Shown here in pieces: positions 15,329-24,513 of a stretch of DNA of 64,000 nt; within the stretch, counting starts at the first letter, position 1; every line of letters starts with the position of its first letter. The notes beneath the pieces were generated by a model that saw only the letters and a list, made by a program, of their open reading frames with translations, searched no databases and was not told where the DNA came from. A program made the position numbers and the translations under genes. The stretch lies in the NCBI RefSeq assembly GCF_018613535.1, contig NZ_JAGGQB010000005.1, positions 434,001 to 498,000 on the forward strand, in the 5' to 3' direction. The DNA comes from Bacillus sp. ISL-51. GTDB lineage: Bacteria > Bacillota > Bacilli > Bacillales > Bacillaceae.

Positions 15329-18211
15329 CTAATCTAAAGCCAATGGGGTGGGAATTTCTTTATTAACTGATCTCAATAGTGCAAATAATTGTCCTGTTTT
15401 CCCTAACATCATCCCCAGTCCCGAATGATCATTTCTTATTCCATTTTGCCAGCCATGCATCAATAAGGTTTCTTTAAAATTGTTAACCCATATATTAATT
15501 GTATTCTCAATTTCTTGTTTGCGATTTTTAAAGAGAGACAATTCCTTAATAGCATGAAGTATATCTATATTGCCCATCGTGCCATGACACAATGAGTAAC
15601 CCTGCCGATGGGAATTGCCATTTTGCAATGTGTCATTTAATGACTCATTAATATACCCAACATGAATACGCCCATCTACATTTTCATGTATCCTGCTTCT
15701 CCCAAGAAGAATACCGCAAGACCCATGACACCACATTGGGGACGAATAATCCGACCCATTTTTTCTGTTATCTTTCCACTTATTTATTTTAGTATCAAAA
15801 AATCTATCTTCGTATTTGAGAGCTGATTCAATCAGTCTGAGTACTTCCTCGGATGGCTCAATATGTGCATAATATTCAGATAGTGCATAACAAATTCCAG
15901 TAATTCCGTGAGAAAACCCTGCTAAAATTATATTCTCATCCGCGTCAGATTTCCAATATGCTTCATTTCGGTTTTGAATCGCTCTTTTGCATATTTCCGT
16001 ACAAACTGCCCTTGCAGTATCTTTCACTATTTCAGTCCGATAATGCTTGCCGAGTTGAACCACAACCTTTAATATTCCCGCGAGTCCGCCGATAAAATCA
16101 GTATGTTTTATTTGGGAGGTTTCCTCACGAAGCTTCTCTAAGTATGCTTTACACACCCTGTTCACTTCATTTTCTGAATAAAGTCCGGTATCTCTCATTT
16201 TATTGACAAAATAGATATAAGAACTTGATCCGTAAAAAGCTGAAAAATTTGTTTTATAAATACTATGCTCATATATTTGATTAATGGAATTAACTATTTT
16301 ACGAAGAACTGGCTTGATTTTTTCATCATTATATATAAGATTATAAGCTGAAAAATACAGCCCTACTCCAGCTAAACCATCGTACAGTCCAAAGCTTAGC
16401 GGTCCTGCAGATAAAGTGCCATTGGGAGCCGAGACTATTGATACCCATTGAAGATCATTCTCTGATTCCATTGCTTGTTTTAAAATACAATCTGTTTCTA
16501 TTTGAATCAGTTCTTTAATTTGTATTTCATTTTTAAATTGCCTAGGTACAAAATCATCACTTTGATTAGTACAAATGATATCCAAATTAGCTGCTGTGGA
16601 GCTTAAGGCCATATTTATCAATCTCACTTGCTGGTACATGTCTTCTTCCGACATATTCGCTAAACGAGTTAAGACTTCTTGTTTAGCGCTTCTTTTCATA
16701 ATCCCTGTACCCACCACTTGTACTGAATTTGAATAAACCTGTTTTTCACTAATAAAAGTATTAAAATAGGGTATATCACCGATCATCATATCCTTGATCT
16801 CAAATGGGCTGATGGAATCAAATGCTTCATATTTTGTGTAGGCATCCTTAATAAAAGATAAAACTCTTCTCCTTTCTCCATAATCTTTTAAATACATAGG
16901 ATGGAGAAGAGTTTCAAGAAATGCAGCGTAAACATATGTAGGTCTGACAATAATTCTAATAGGGGCATTGCTAAAATTGCTTATGAGGTTCGGGATATAT
17001 AAATCTTTTTTCAAAATAATGTATATTCTTTCGAAACCTTCAATAAACTCTTTTTCAAATTCAAAGCATTCTGCTACTTTATTTTTATAAACAGGAAGGT
17101 TACTTCCCCTTTTGAAGAAATAATGTTTCTTTCTCATAGAAATTTTATCAGTTTTTATATGAAGCACTTCTTCTTTTTCACCTTTTTGATTTTCTGTATT
17201 TATCAAACCTCCTATATTTGTCAAGCCGTTATCTTCCGGAAAACTCATATAGTTGAAAAATGCAGATTTTAATATTGTTTTATTTACTTGCGCTGATGCC
17301 ATCAAATTAACATTTTCTTTGTTCTCTTCAGAAAAAACAAGGCTGCTTTGAAACAAAGTCTCAAGATCAACCAACACAGGTTTGTCACGACATGCAATTA
17401 TATTTTCAAAATGAAAATCTGATCCTTGAAAAGCATAAATAAAGCCTAAATGCATTCCAAATTGATAATAATAATTTCTTACCTGTTCAATATTATCGCA
17501 AGGTTCAGCCTGTACGTATTCTTGCCATCCATACTCACCTTGATCCAAAGATAAAGGAGTTTTTAAATTAGTTTGATAATGCTGATTGACATAATCAATG
17601 ACCTTTTCATAAAAAACATCAATTTTAAGTGAACGGGGTTTATAAACGAGTTTATCATTTTCAAATTCTATAATAACGACACTTTTACCGCCGTTATGAA
17701 CATCACCCGCATTCATTTCAATCTTTCTCATTTTTCCGAGCGAAAAATTGAATTTTTTTTGGATGTTTTTATAATCATTAACCCAATGTTTAATAATAGA
17801 TATAGTGAAGCGTATAAAATCAGAGGTGGATCTGGAGATTAAATCTTCCAATACAGGATAGTTATTTAATATTTCTTCAACAAATGCGGAATTTTTCAGC
17901 CTTTCTGAGAATAGATCATAATTTTTAGATTCATTTTTTTCATCAAACTCATCAAAAGTCTGATGAAACTCATGGATAAGTGTTTTCTCCGCCAAATGGT
18001 ATATTTTTTTCTTATAATTAATTAATATCGATTCAATAAGACACATTTTATCCAGACTTTCTGATTGTATTCTATCCATTTCTTTAACAAGACGAGTTTT
18101 ACAAATATTTATAAAATACTTTGCAAAACCTTCAAAATAGTCATCTTCTTTAAATATGTCTAATACAGAGTTTTTATAATAATGGTTATCTGATTTCTGT
18201 GTTTTGTTCAT
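15329..18211 (-). CDS. Class II lanthionine synthetase LanM (beta-side)
   Basis: A 960-residue LanM. The N-terminal dehydratase (DUF4135) has the kinase-like motifs GDVHNGGKSVVIIEFENDKL, VYKPRSL and FHFENIIACRDKPVLVDLET. It phosphorylates and eliminates Ser/Thr of the precursors. The C-terminal LanC-like cyclase has zinc ligands in MWCHGSCGILLG and YSLCHGTMGNID. It follows the three GG-leader precursors and a hairpin, so it most likely modifies the beta-type peptides. The start is taken at the ATG at 18211 (MNKTQKSDN); a GTG three codons upstream is also possible. It shares only motif-level similarity with the second LanM of the cluster. Confidence 0.94.
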   Translation of the reverse strand: MNKTQKSDNHYYKNSVLDIFKEDDYFEGFAKYFINICKTRLVKEMDRIQSESLDKMCLIESILINYKKKIYHLAEKTLIHEFHQTFDEFDEKNESKNYDLFSERLKNSAFVEEILNNYPVLEDLISRSTSDFIRFTISIIKHWVNDYKNIQKKFNFSLGKMRKIEMNAGDVHNGGKSVVIIEFENDKLVYKPRSLKIDVFYEKVIDYVNQHYQTNLKTPLSLDQGEYGWQEYVQAEPCDNIEQVRNYYYQFGMHLGFIYAFQGSDFHFENIIACRDKPVLVDLETLFQSSLVFSEENKENVNLMASAQVNKTILKSAFFNYMSFPEDNGLTNIGGLINTENQKGEKEEVLHIKTDKISMRKKHYFFKRGSNLPVYKNKVAECFEFEKEFIEGFERIYIILKKDLYIPNLISNFSNAPIRIIVRPTYVYAAFLETLLHPMYLKDYGERRRVLSFIKDAYTKYEAFDSISPFEIKDMMIGDIPYFNTFISEKQVYSNSVQVVGTGIMKRSAKQEVLTRLANMSEEDMYQQVRLINMALSSTAANLDIICTNQSDDFVPRQFKNEIQIKELIQIETDCILKQAMESENDLQWVSIVSAPNGTLSAGPLSFGLYDGLAGVGLYFSAYNLIYNDEKIKPVLRKIVNSINQIYEHSIYKTNFSAFYGSSSYIYFVNKMRDTGLYSENEVNRVCKAYLEKLREETSQIKHTDFIGGLAGILKVVVQLGKHYRTEIVKDTARAVCTEICKRAIQNRNEAYWKSDADENIILAGFSHGITGICYALSEYYAHIEPSEEVLRLIESALKYEDRFFDTKINKWKDNRKNGSDYSSPMWCHGSCGILLGRSRIHENVDGRIHVGYINESLNDTLQNGNSHRQGYSLCHGTMGNIDILHAIKELSLFKNRKQEIENTINIWVNNFKETLLMHGWQNGIRNDHSGLGMMLGKTGQLFALLRSVNKEIPTPLALD

Positions 18212-18259
18212 ATTAATCACATCCCATATTTATTTCTTGACTGCTTGAATAACAAAAAA

Positions 18260-18295
18260 GAAAAAGAATATGTACGCATATACATATTCTTTTTC
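18260..18295 (-). terminator. Attenuator hairpin between precursor genes and lanM
   Basis: On the minus strand, GAAAAAGAATATGTA pairs with TACATATTCTTTTTC around a 6-base loop, followed by TTTTTTG. Placed between the last precursor and lanM, it should lower synthetase expression relative to precursor, as in other lantibiotic operons. Confidence 0.75.
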
Positions 18296-18303
18296 GGATA
18301 TAT

Positions 18304-18480
18304 TTAGTCGTTACATGGGCTGACGATGGACGCACACTTTGTCGTCGGACAGCCTGCCAACGATATTGGAATTGTGATGGTTGTCGGAGTTATCGTCATC
18401 GGGGCTGCATCTGAACCCCCTGCAAGATCTTTTAATTCTTCTTCAGTCATTGGAGTCAGTGCTTGGAAATCTTTTTTCAT
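18304..18480 (-). CDS. Lanthipeptide precursor, beta type, copy 1
   Basis: A 58-residue precursor found on the minus strand. The leader MKKDFQALTPMTEEELKDLA ends in a double glycine (residues 21-22). The 36-residue core starts SDAAPM, is rich in Thr, and contains AGCPTTKCASIVSPCND with three cysteines. CPTTKC is the conserved C-terminal ring motif of beta peptides of two-component lantibiotics such as haloduracin and lichenicidin. The extra SIVSPCND end is unusual. From the proline five residues into the core onward it is identical to copy 2. Confidence 0.92.
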   Translation of the reverse strand: MKKDFQALTPMTEEELKDLAGGSDAAPMTITPTTITIPISLAGCPTTKCASIVSPCND

Positions 18481-18516
18481 TTTTAATTCCTCCTATAGTT
18501 TAATTTTTTAAAATTT

Positions 18517-18693
18517 TCAGTCGTTACATGGGCTGACGATAGACGCACATTTAGTTGTCGGACAGCCTGCTAAAGATATTGGAATTGTGATAGTTGTCGG
18601 TGTAATCGTCATTGGAGTTGCCTCCGATCCTCCCGCCAATTCCTTTAATTCTTCTTCAGTCATTTGTTCCAATGCTAAAAACTCTTTTTTCAT
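18517..18693 (-). CDS. Lanthipeptide precursor, beta type, copy 2
   Basis: A 58-residue paralogue of copy 1. The leader MKKEFLALEQMTEEELKELA and GG site differ at several positions, and the core begins SEATPM instead of SDAAPM. The remaining residues, including TTITIPISLAG and CPTTKCASIVSPCND, are identical. Many synonymous third-position differences separate the copies, so the core has been held constant by selection after duplication. It is preceded by GGAGGGATTTATA. It probably shares the synthetase and exporter with copy 1. Confidence 0.92.
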   Translation of the reverse strand: MKKEFLALEQMTEEELKELAGGSEATPMTITPTTITIPISLAGCPTTKCASIVSPCND

Positions 18694-18714
18694 TATAAAT
18701 CCCTCCGATTATTT

Positions 18715-18870
18715 TTATATTTGCTTTTGCGGACATGCGCAGCCTACTGTGACAGTTGCACACAGATGTGTGAATGGAATTGTTGTTATCGATATTAAGT
18801 TTTGCCCTCCAACAAGGTCTTTCAATTCTTGTTCCGAAGTTTCATGCAATGCGCTAAAGTTTTTTTTCAT
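18715..18870 (-). CDS. Third lanthipeptide precursor, divergent core
   Basis: A 51-residue precursor. The leader MKKNFSALHETSEQELKDLV ends in GG (residues 21-22) and resembles the beta leaders. The 29-residue core starts QNLISITTIPF and ends HLCATVTVGCACPQKQI, with three cysteines and seven Ser/Thr. It lacks CPTTKC; CATV resembles the first ring of haloduracin-type beta peptides, but no known peptide matches in my memory. A good ribosome site (AAAGGAGGTGAAAT) precedes it, right after lanT. Whether it is active, a third component or a decayed copy is unknown. Confidence 0.85.
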   Translation of the reverse strand: MKKNFSALHETSEQELKDLVGGQNLISITTIPFTHLCATVTVGCACPQKQI

Positions 18871-18888
18871 ATTTCACCTCCTTTCAAG

Positions 18889-21036
18889 CTAATTAGTCTG
18901 CTGCAGCCGAGATTCATATTTGCTCTTTATTGCCTTTAAGTTTCCATTTTCAATCTCGTAGATAGATTCGGAGAATTCGAGCCATTCCGTTCTATGGGTA
19001 ATAGAAATTACAGTTATATCCTTATTGTAGATGTTATTTAATATATTTAATTCCGTATCCTTATCCAAATTGCTTGTTCCTTCATCTATAAAGAGAATTT
19101 GCGGATTTTTCGCTAACACTCTGGCTATTGAGATCCTCTGCCGCTGCCCGCCCGATAAGGTAATACCATTTTCTCCAATTATCGTATGGTAACCCATGGG
19201 CATTTTTATAATATCCTCATGAATACATGCTTCTTTTGCAGCTTGCACAACTTCTTCCATTGTTATTTTTTCACTAAAATATTTTATATTATTTATAATA
19301 GTGTCATTAAACAGATTGACATCTTGAACAATGTAACCTAATGTTTCTCTCAGCTTAACCATATTTACGTCCTCTATTTTGAATTCACCATAGCAAATTT
19401 CTCCCGCAGTTTTTTGATAAAGGCCGGCAATGATTTTAATCAATGTAGACTTTCCGCTTCCGGTTTTTCCGATTAATGTGATTTTTTCTCGCGGGCGGAT
19501 CATTAAATTCACATTATTCAGAATACAGTCAGTTCCATTGTAGCTGAAGTCAATATTTTTCAAGCTGATATTATGAACAGCCGGGTTAAATCGTTCACTG
19601 CTTTTATCATTTACTTCCTCATCTTTTTCATCCAGCACGGCCTCAACTCGGTCTACCATTTCTTCGACTAATTTAATAGATTCGAGACTGCCAATTATAG
19701 ATCCAAGCGGTGACATAAACCGTCCGGCAATGTTAGAAAAAGCAATTACTGCTCCAAGTGTTAAACCTATGGATGACGCTGACCAGGTACCTACAATTAA
19801 AATAAGTAACGGCAAAGATAGATTGATTGCATTGGAGACCGCACCCAGTAAGGACGAATAATTCATTCTTTTTGAGAAATAATCTAATTGATGATCAAAA
19901 TTATAATTTAATTGGCTTTCAATATTCTTTGTTTCTCCTATTGTTTTTATAAATGTCATGGATCTTAAAATTTCGATTAGCTGACTCTGAAAGTTTGATT
20001 GACTGTTTACTTCCTGTTTTGTAAACATTTCAATTTTCGGAAGCAAAAATTTAGTACTCAGCACCTGTATCATCGCTCCCGATAAAACTATAAAAGATAA
20101 AACCGGAGAATAAACAAACATTACAATGAAAAATACAAAGATAAGACTGATATCCAATATTAAAGTCGACGCAAGCCTGGAAATGACTTCGCGAATTACA
20201 GCAATGTTATGAATTCTTGTCGAAATATCCCCGGCGGTATTCGCCTCAAAAAACTTTAAGGGAAGAGAAAATATTTTACTGATTATTTTATCAGTCATAC
20301 TTTTATTAATTTTTAATTGCAGTTTGATAATGAATTTCATTCTGATTAAAGACAGACTAAAGAATAATACGATTGAAACAATAACAAACGTTAAAAGCAT
20401 AGGTATAGGGAGACTTTTCTCATCTCCGCTAATAAATGAATCAATGATATATTGAGTCAAAAAAGGAGTCATTAAGTTTAATGCTTGAAAAATAAAGGTA
20501 AAGATTATAATAAACCCCAATAATTTTTTATCTTTCAGAAGATATTTTCCGATCTTTTTAAATGAAGACACGTCTTTTAATGATGCAGCAATTTTATCTT
20601 TTCTCTCAAATTCGTTCTTTCTAGTTAACATAATAGAAATACCATTATAAAACGTCTTGAACTCTTCTAATGTGATTGTCAGTCGGCCAGTCGAAGGGTC
20701 TATAATTTTTACGGTATCCGTGCCAAATGATTCGACAACTACAAAATGATTATGATTCCAATGAACAATTAGCGGATGGATTTTGTTTATCTCTTTAAGC
20801 TGATTTAAGTTGTCTGTACGAAAAGCTTTAAAATCATAATCGAATGTTTCGGAAATCTTTTTCATTACAATTAAATCTGTGCCGTCTCTTCCGATAATTT
20901 CTTTATTTAATTTCAATTTGTTAGGATTGATTTTTATTCCTTCAGCCCTGCTCAAAACCATAGCTAAACAAGTAATACCGCAATCAAATTGATTTCTTTG
21001 AAGAATAACCGGAAGTTTTTTTTTACTAATTTTCAT
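18889..21036 (-). CDS. Lantibiotic exporter/leader peptidase LanT
   Basis: A 715-residue bifunctional ABC transporter. The N-terminal C39 cysteine peptidase (residues about 5-130) has the catalytic Cys in RNQFDCGITCLAMVL, His in VHWNHNHFVVVE and Asp in KIIDPSTGRL. It cuts precursors after the double glycine. A six-helix membrane domain follows (about 165-440). The ATPase has Walker A LIGKTGSGKSTLIKI, signature LSGGQRQRISIARVLA and Walker B ILFIDEGTSNLD. It is the only exporter in the cluster, so it should handle all four precursors. It follows the second LanM by nine bases. Confidence 0.95.
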   Translation of the reverse strand: MKISKKKLPVILQRNQFDCGITCLAMVLSRAEGIKINPNKLKLNKEIIGRDGTDLIVMKKISETFDYDFKAFRTDNLNQLKEINKIHPLIVHWNHNHFVVVESFGTDTVKIIDPSTGRLTITLEEFKTFYNGISIMLTRKNEFERKDKIAASLKDVSSFKKIGKYLLKDKKLLGFIIIFTFIFQALNLMTPFLTQYIIDSFISGDEKSLPIPMLLTFVIVSIVLFFSLSLIRMKFIIKLQLKINKSMTDKIISKIFSLPLKFFEANTAGDISTRIHNIAVIREVISRLASTLILDISLIFVFFIVMFVYSPVLSFIVLSGAMIQVLSTKFLLPKIEMFTKQEVNSQSNFQSQLIEILRSMTFIKTIGETKNIESQLNYNFDHQLDYFSKRMNYSSLLGAVSNAINLSLPLLILIVGTWSASSIGLTLGAVIAFSNIAGRFMSPLGSIIGSLESIKLVEEMVDRVEAVLDEKDEEVNDKSSERFNPAVHNISLKNIDFSYNGTDCILNNVNLMIRPREKITLIGKTGSGKSTLIKIIAGLYQKTAGEICYGEFKIEDVNMVKLRETLGYIVQDVNLFNDTIINNIKYFSEKITMEEVVQAAKEACIHEDIIKMPMGYHTIIGENGITLSGGQRQRISIARVLAKNPQILFIDEGTSNLDKDTELNILNNIYNKDITVISITHRTEWLEFSESIYEIENGNLKAIKSKYESRLQQTN

Positions 21037-21045
21037 AAAAATCTC

Positions 21046-24000
21046 CTAATAAGTTTTTTTCATACAACCTATTTCAAGATTAAGAATATTCGGTAATCCG
21101 GTATCTGCTGCATAGAGCATCCCATACAAGATCCCTGCTAAACCCAGCATTAAGTTTGGTGTTTCCACATCTCTTCCCACTCCGCATTGATAGAAACCTA
21201 TATTTTTGTCTTGTACACTCTCTGCGATTAAATTTTTTCCAATCGTTACAAATTGACTTTCACCAGTCTTTTTTCCATATTCGATCAATATTAACGCGTT
21301 CCCCATGTCTCCATGACATAGGCTTTGCTCTCGGCCAAAACCGTCATAAAAAATATTGGAAACGGCTTGGTTCATATCATTTTTGGCCTCTTCAGCAATG
21401 TCGGCGTGTTTTGAATCTTTCAATTCTAATCTGCTTAATAGAATTCCAGGGGAACCATGACACCAAGCAGATGCAGCTTCTTCATTAACCGGTTTTCTCA
21501 GGTCAATCCAGTTACCGTGTACTATTTTGGAATTTTCAAAAGCAAGTCCTTTTCGAATATACTTACTTATATCTTGATGTTCTGAATGTTTCTGGAGCAA
21601 TTGAAGGGCGAATATCATTCCAGCATTTCCATGAGAAAAGCCCGTTAACGGCTTATTTGCAATACCTTCCCAAGTGATAAAATCCTGATCAAGAAAGATA
21701 GCTTGTTTCATTAAGAATGAACCGCATTGTTCAGCCAACGATAAAAAGAATGTATCATTCTCTATTTCAAACGAACGTATCAATACAGTAAGAGCCCCTG
21801 CTGCTCCACCGATTATATCCAATTCTTTATCATATGGAAGCAATTGCGGAATAAGCTGAGCTATTTGTTTTGCATCCTGTTTATATTTTTCGCGTTTAGT
21901 AAACATATAGAAATTCATTAATGCATATACAATCGAAGACACTCCGGAAAAAGCCCCTACAGACATATTGCTGCCTTCCTCCGGTTTTATCTCAATATGA
22001 ATAAAACGAGAGACGACATCATTCATAATTTTTTCTGCCATGTCCAGATATTTTTGTTTTTTCGTGACGCGCCATAAAGCAAGATAGGTGAAGGCCATCC
22101 CGGAAAGTCCGTCATAAAAGGTATCACCCATAACAGACAAATTCCATTGAATTTCATCAACCCCAATAGGAGTAGCGTTTAGCCAAGAGTATGAACTTCC
22201 TTTATCTGTATGTGCTTTGTATGATTGATTATAAATATAAGCTGCCAATTCTTCTGCTTTTTCTATTAAGATACTCTCTTGGTCACTATTGAAAATATTT
22301 AAATATCTGCTGGGTTCTTTTGTTATAAATTCTTTCAAAACTATTTGTCGGTCATCCTCCGAAGCAAGCATTGACAGTTCGATAACATTAAGCTGAAACT
22401 CTAAATCGTCTTTTGTTAAATTTGAAATTCTTTCTTTTACACTTTGAGCCGGTGTTTCTGCAAAGTAATTCTCAATTTTTTTATTTTTTGAGCTCAGTAA
22501 ATCTTTTTCATTGAGCTTTACTTTGAAATAAGGGATATCATTATTGATTAAATCATTGAACTCATATTTAACAAGGGATTGATATTCATCTTCTCGCTTG
22601 GGCCTCTCCCATATTTTAGATAAGAAAATTTCTCTATCAATAGAGTTATGTAAAAATCTTGGGTGGAAACTTAATTCTAATAAAGCAGAATATTTTATTG
22701 TCGGTTTCGAAATAAACCGAACATATATCTTGTTTTCATTCTTTTCTATTATGCGAATTAATTCCGAAGCATGTTTTAGTATTGTCATATATATTTTCGA
22801 AAAACCTTGTTTCAGTTCTTTGACATAATCTTTTGCGTATACAAATTCATTGTCAAGCATAGGGTGATTATTAGCTGAATCAATTTCGACATAGTCTCGT
22901 TTGACAGACATTTCTGCTGTCTTTAAATTTTTAAGCTGAGGAACTTTAATGATCGACTTTGCTTTCCCTTTCCGCCCTATACCGCTAATATCAGCTTTGC
23001 CAGCAAAGAAAAAAGGAAGCAGGCCTAATGCTCTGACAGATTCATGAAGCTGCGTCTCAGCTTTTTCATAAGCGTCCATCGCATTCGTTTTTTTCTGGTA
23101 TGCGGGATGAAATAAGGACTCTAAATCAATGAGAACTGGATAACTTCCGTTGGCAATAAGATTTTCCGAATGAAAATCGACGGCTTTCAATGCATATAAC
23201 AAACCGATTTGGGCTCCTGTGCGCCGATAAAAGCTTTGAATATCTTTTAAACAATTGCATGCTTTAAAAGATATAAATTCAGTCCATCCATATCCGTCTC
23301 TGCTAAGAACATTTGGAGTGCTCAATTTTATATCATGATCTCTATTTCTCTCATTCAGAAATTCAATTATCTTTTTATATAACAGATCAATTTCTAAGCT
23401 TCTCGGCTTATAAATAAGCTTGCCTTCGTTTAATATAATTTTAGTTACCTTTCTCCCATCAGAATGGGAATCACCCATTCCTAATTCAATGTCCCTTATT
23501 TTGACTTGTTCTGAAAAACCAAATGAAGAGAGTAGTTCAGGCCTGTCTTTTTCAAAACGGGAGATAAATTCCGCCAAGAATTTTTTAAATTTTCTCAATT
23601 CATTACCGATCACTCTCAATAAAACTGGATATTGTTGAAAAAAGCTTTTAAGGTACTCGGGATTGCCCAAAAGAGTTTTATTATAATAATCATATTTTTC
23701 TTTAGGGGTCTCCCCTGATAAAAGACCTTTTTCCCGATTCATATTCATATCCAATACAAGTGTTCTATAGGATACTTTTAAAATGGTTTTTTCTAATTGA
23801 TTTGATATACTATTATGAAGAAATGCTGGTTGTTCTAGCAGATAATCATAAGAAGAAAATTTTGATTTTTGAAGAAGCTCATCGAAGTAAGAAGACACTT
23901 TTAAGGCAAAAATATGAAACATGATTTCTTCATTTACGTTCTCTTTCTTAAAAGTTTGGTGAGCAATCCCTGTTTTTAAGTTTTCGAAAACATGGACTGT

Positions 24001-24213
24001 AAAAGCGGATTTATGTAGTGGGGTTTGATATAAGTTTTTCACTTTATCAATTGACTGAATGGATAACACATTATGAATGCTTTCCTGGGCCATTTGAATA
24101 TCATTCTTATATATCAATTCCAAGTTTCGATCAAGCAGATTTTCATTTCCATTATAGTGAGAGGCGGCAGCTTTTTTTTCTTTACTTAATAGAATATTAG
24201 TTATCGAATTCAT
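21046..24213 (-). CDS. Class II lanthionine synthetase LanM (alpha-side)
   Basis: A 1055-residue LanM. Dehydratase motifs are GMGDSHSDGRKVTKIILNEG, LIYKPRSLEID and VDFHSENLIANGSYPVLIDL. The LanC-like cyclase domain has LTGFSHGNAGMIFAL and the zinc-ligand segments SAWCHGSPGILLSRL and EQSLCHGDMGNALIL. The start is the ATG at 24213 (MNSITNILLSKEKKAA), with AAAGGAGATGAATATCAA upstream; an in-frame ATG at 24267 lies beyond the attenuator hairpin and is rejected. It is directly downstream of the alpha-type precursor and probably modifies it. Confidence 0.94.
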   Translation of the reverse strand: MNSITNILLSKEKKAAASHYNGNENLLDRNLELIYKNDIQMAQESIHNVLSIQSIDKVKNLYQTPLHKSAFTVHVFENLKTGIAHQTFKKENVNEEIMFHIFALKVSSYFDELLQKSKFSSYDYLLEQPAFLHNSISNQLEKTILKVSYRTLVLDMNMNREKGLLSGETPKEKYDYYNKTLLGNPEYLKSFFQQYPVLLRVIGNELRKFKKFLAEFISRFEKDRPELLSSFGFSEQVKIRDIELGMGDSHSDGRKVTKIILNEGKLIYKPRSLEIDLLYKKIIEFLNERNRDHDIKLSTPNVLSRDGYGWTEFISFKACNCLKDIQSFYRRTGAQIGLLYALKAVDFHSENLIANGSYPVLIDLESLFHPAYQKKTNAMDAYEKAETQLHESVRALGLLPFFFAGKADISGIGRKGKAKSIIKVPQLKNLKTAEMSVKRDYVEIDSANNHPMLDNEFVYAKDYVKELKQGFSKIYMTILKHASELIRIIEKNENKIYVRFISKPTIKYSALLELSFHPRFLHNSIDREIFLSKIWERPKREDEYQSLVKYEFNDLINNDIPYFKVKLNEKDLLSSKNKKIENYFAETPAQSVKERISNLTKDDLEFQLNVIELSMLASEDDRQIVLKEFITKEPSRYLNIFNSDQESILIEKAEELAAYIYNQSYKAHTDKGSSYSWLNATPIGVDEIQWNLSVMGDTFYDGLSGMAFTYLALWRVTKKQKYLDMAEKIMNDVVSRFIHIEIKPEEGSNMSVGAFSGVSSIVYALMNFYMFTKREKYKQDAKQIAQLIPQLLPYDKELDIIGGAAGALTVLIRSFEIENDTFFLSLAEQCGSFLMKQAIFLDQDFITWEGIANKPLTGFSHGNAGMIFALQLLQKHSEHQDISKYIRKGLAFENSKIVHGNWIDLRKPVNEEAASAWCHGSPGILLSRLELKDSKHADIAEEAKNDMNQAVSNIFYDGFGREQSLCHGDMGNALILIEYGKKTGESQFVTIGKNLIAESVQDKNIGFYQCGVGRDVETPNLMLGLAGILYGMLYAADTGLPNILNLEIGCMKKTY

Positions 24214-24229
24214 TTGATATTCATCTCCT

Positions 24230-24260
24230 TTAAAAAAAGAGGGAGACAACTGGATCTCCC
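24230..24260 (-). terminator. Attenuator between alpha precursor and lanM
   Basis: On the minus strand, GGGAGATCCAGTTGTCTCCC forms a 6-bp stem, followed by TCTTTTTTT and then the lanM ribosome site. Partial readthrough would set the precursor-to-enzyme ratio. Confidence 0.75.
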
Positions 24261-24297
24261 AGGGCATTGGAAATCTTTTGTTACTTTTGCGTTTGTT

Positions 24298-24480
24298 TTA
24301 ACAGAAGCAGGTGTGAGTAGGACAAAGGCCGCATTCCCAAGTTAATGTACAAAGCTTACCATCATTACCTTGAGAAATCCCTCGTTGTTCAGCACCGCCC
24401 CCTCCGCTGAATTCACTTAAAGAAATTTCCTCAAGTTCCTCTCTTAAATCCCCGGCAAAACAATACATTTTCTCATTCAT
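24298..24480 (-). CDS. Lanthipeptide precursor, alpha (mersacidin-like) type
   Basis: A 60-residue precursor. The acidic leader MNEKMYCFAGDLREELEEIS ends near LSEFSGGGGA. The core, probably starting at Ala30 or just before, ends KLCTLTWECGLCPTHTCFC with five cysteines and five Ser/Thr. CTLTxEC is the lipid II-binding ring of mersacidin and of alpha peptides of two-component lantibiotics. The acidic leader differs in kind from the basic-start leaders of the three other precursors, consistent with a different synthetase. GGGGGAATACTA precedes the ATG. The exact cleavage site within GGGGA is uncertain. Confidence 0.93.
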   Translation of the reverse strand: MNEKMYCFAGDLREELEEISLSEFSGGGGAEQRGISQGNDGKLCTLTWECGLCPTHTCFC

Positions 24481-24513
24481 TAGTATTCCCCCTTAATGTT
24501 TTTTGAAATATAT

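Noticed and set aside
18326-18892. Plus-strand frames of 61 and 101 codons over the precursor peptides
   Set aside because: They are shadows of the three lanthipeptide genes, which have GG leaders, ribosome sites and Cys-rich cores on the other strand.
24214-24267. Longer LanM start at 24267
   Set aside because: The attenuator hairpin and the AAAGGAGATG site lie inside this extension; the ATG at 24213 is better.
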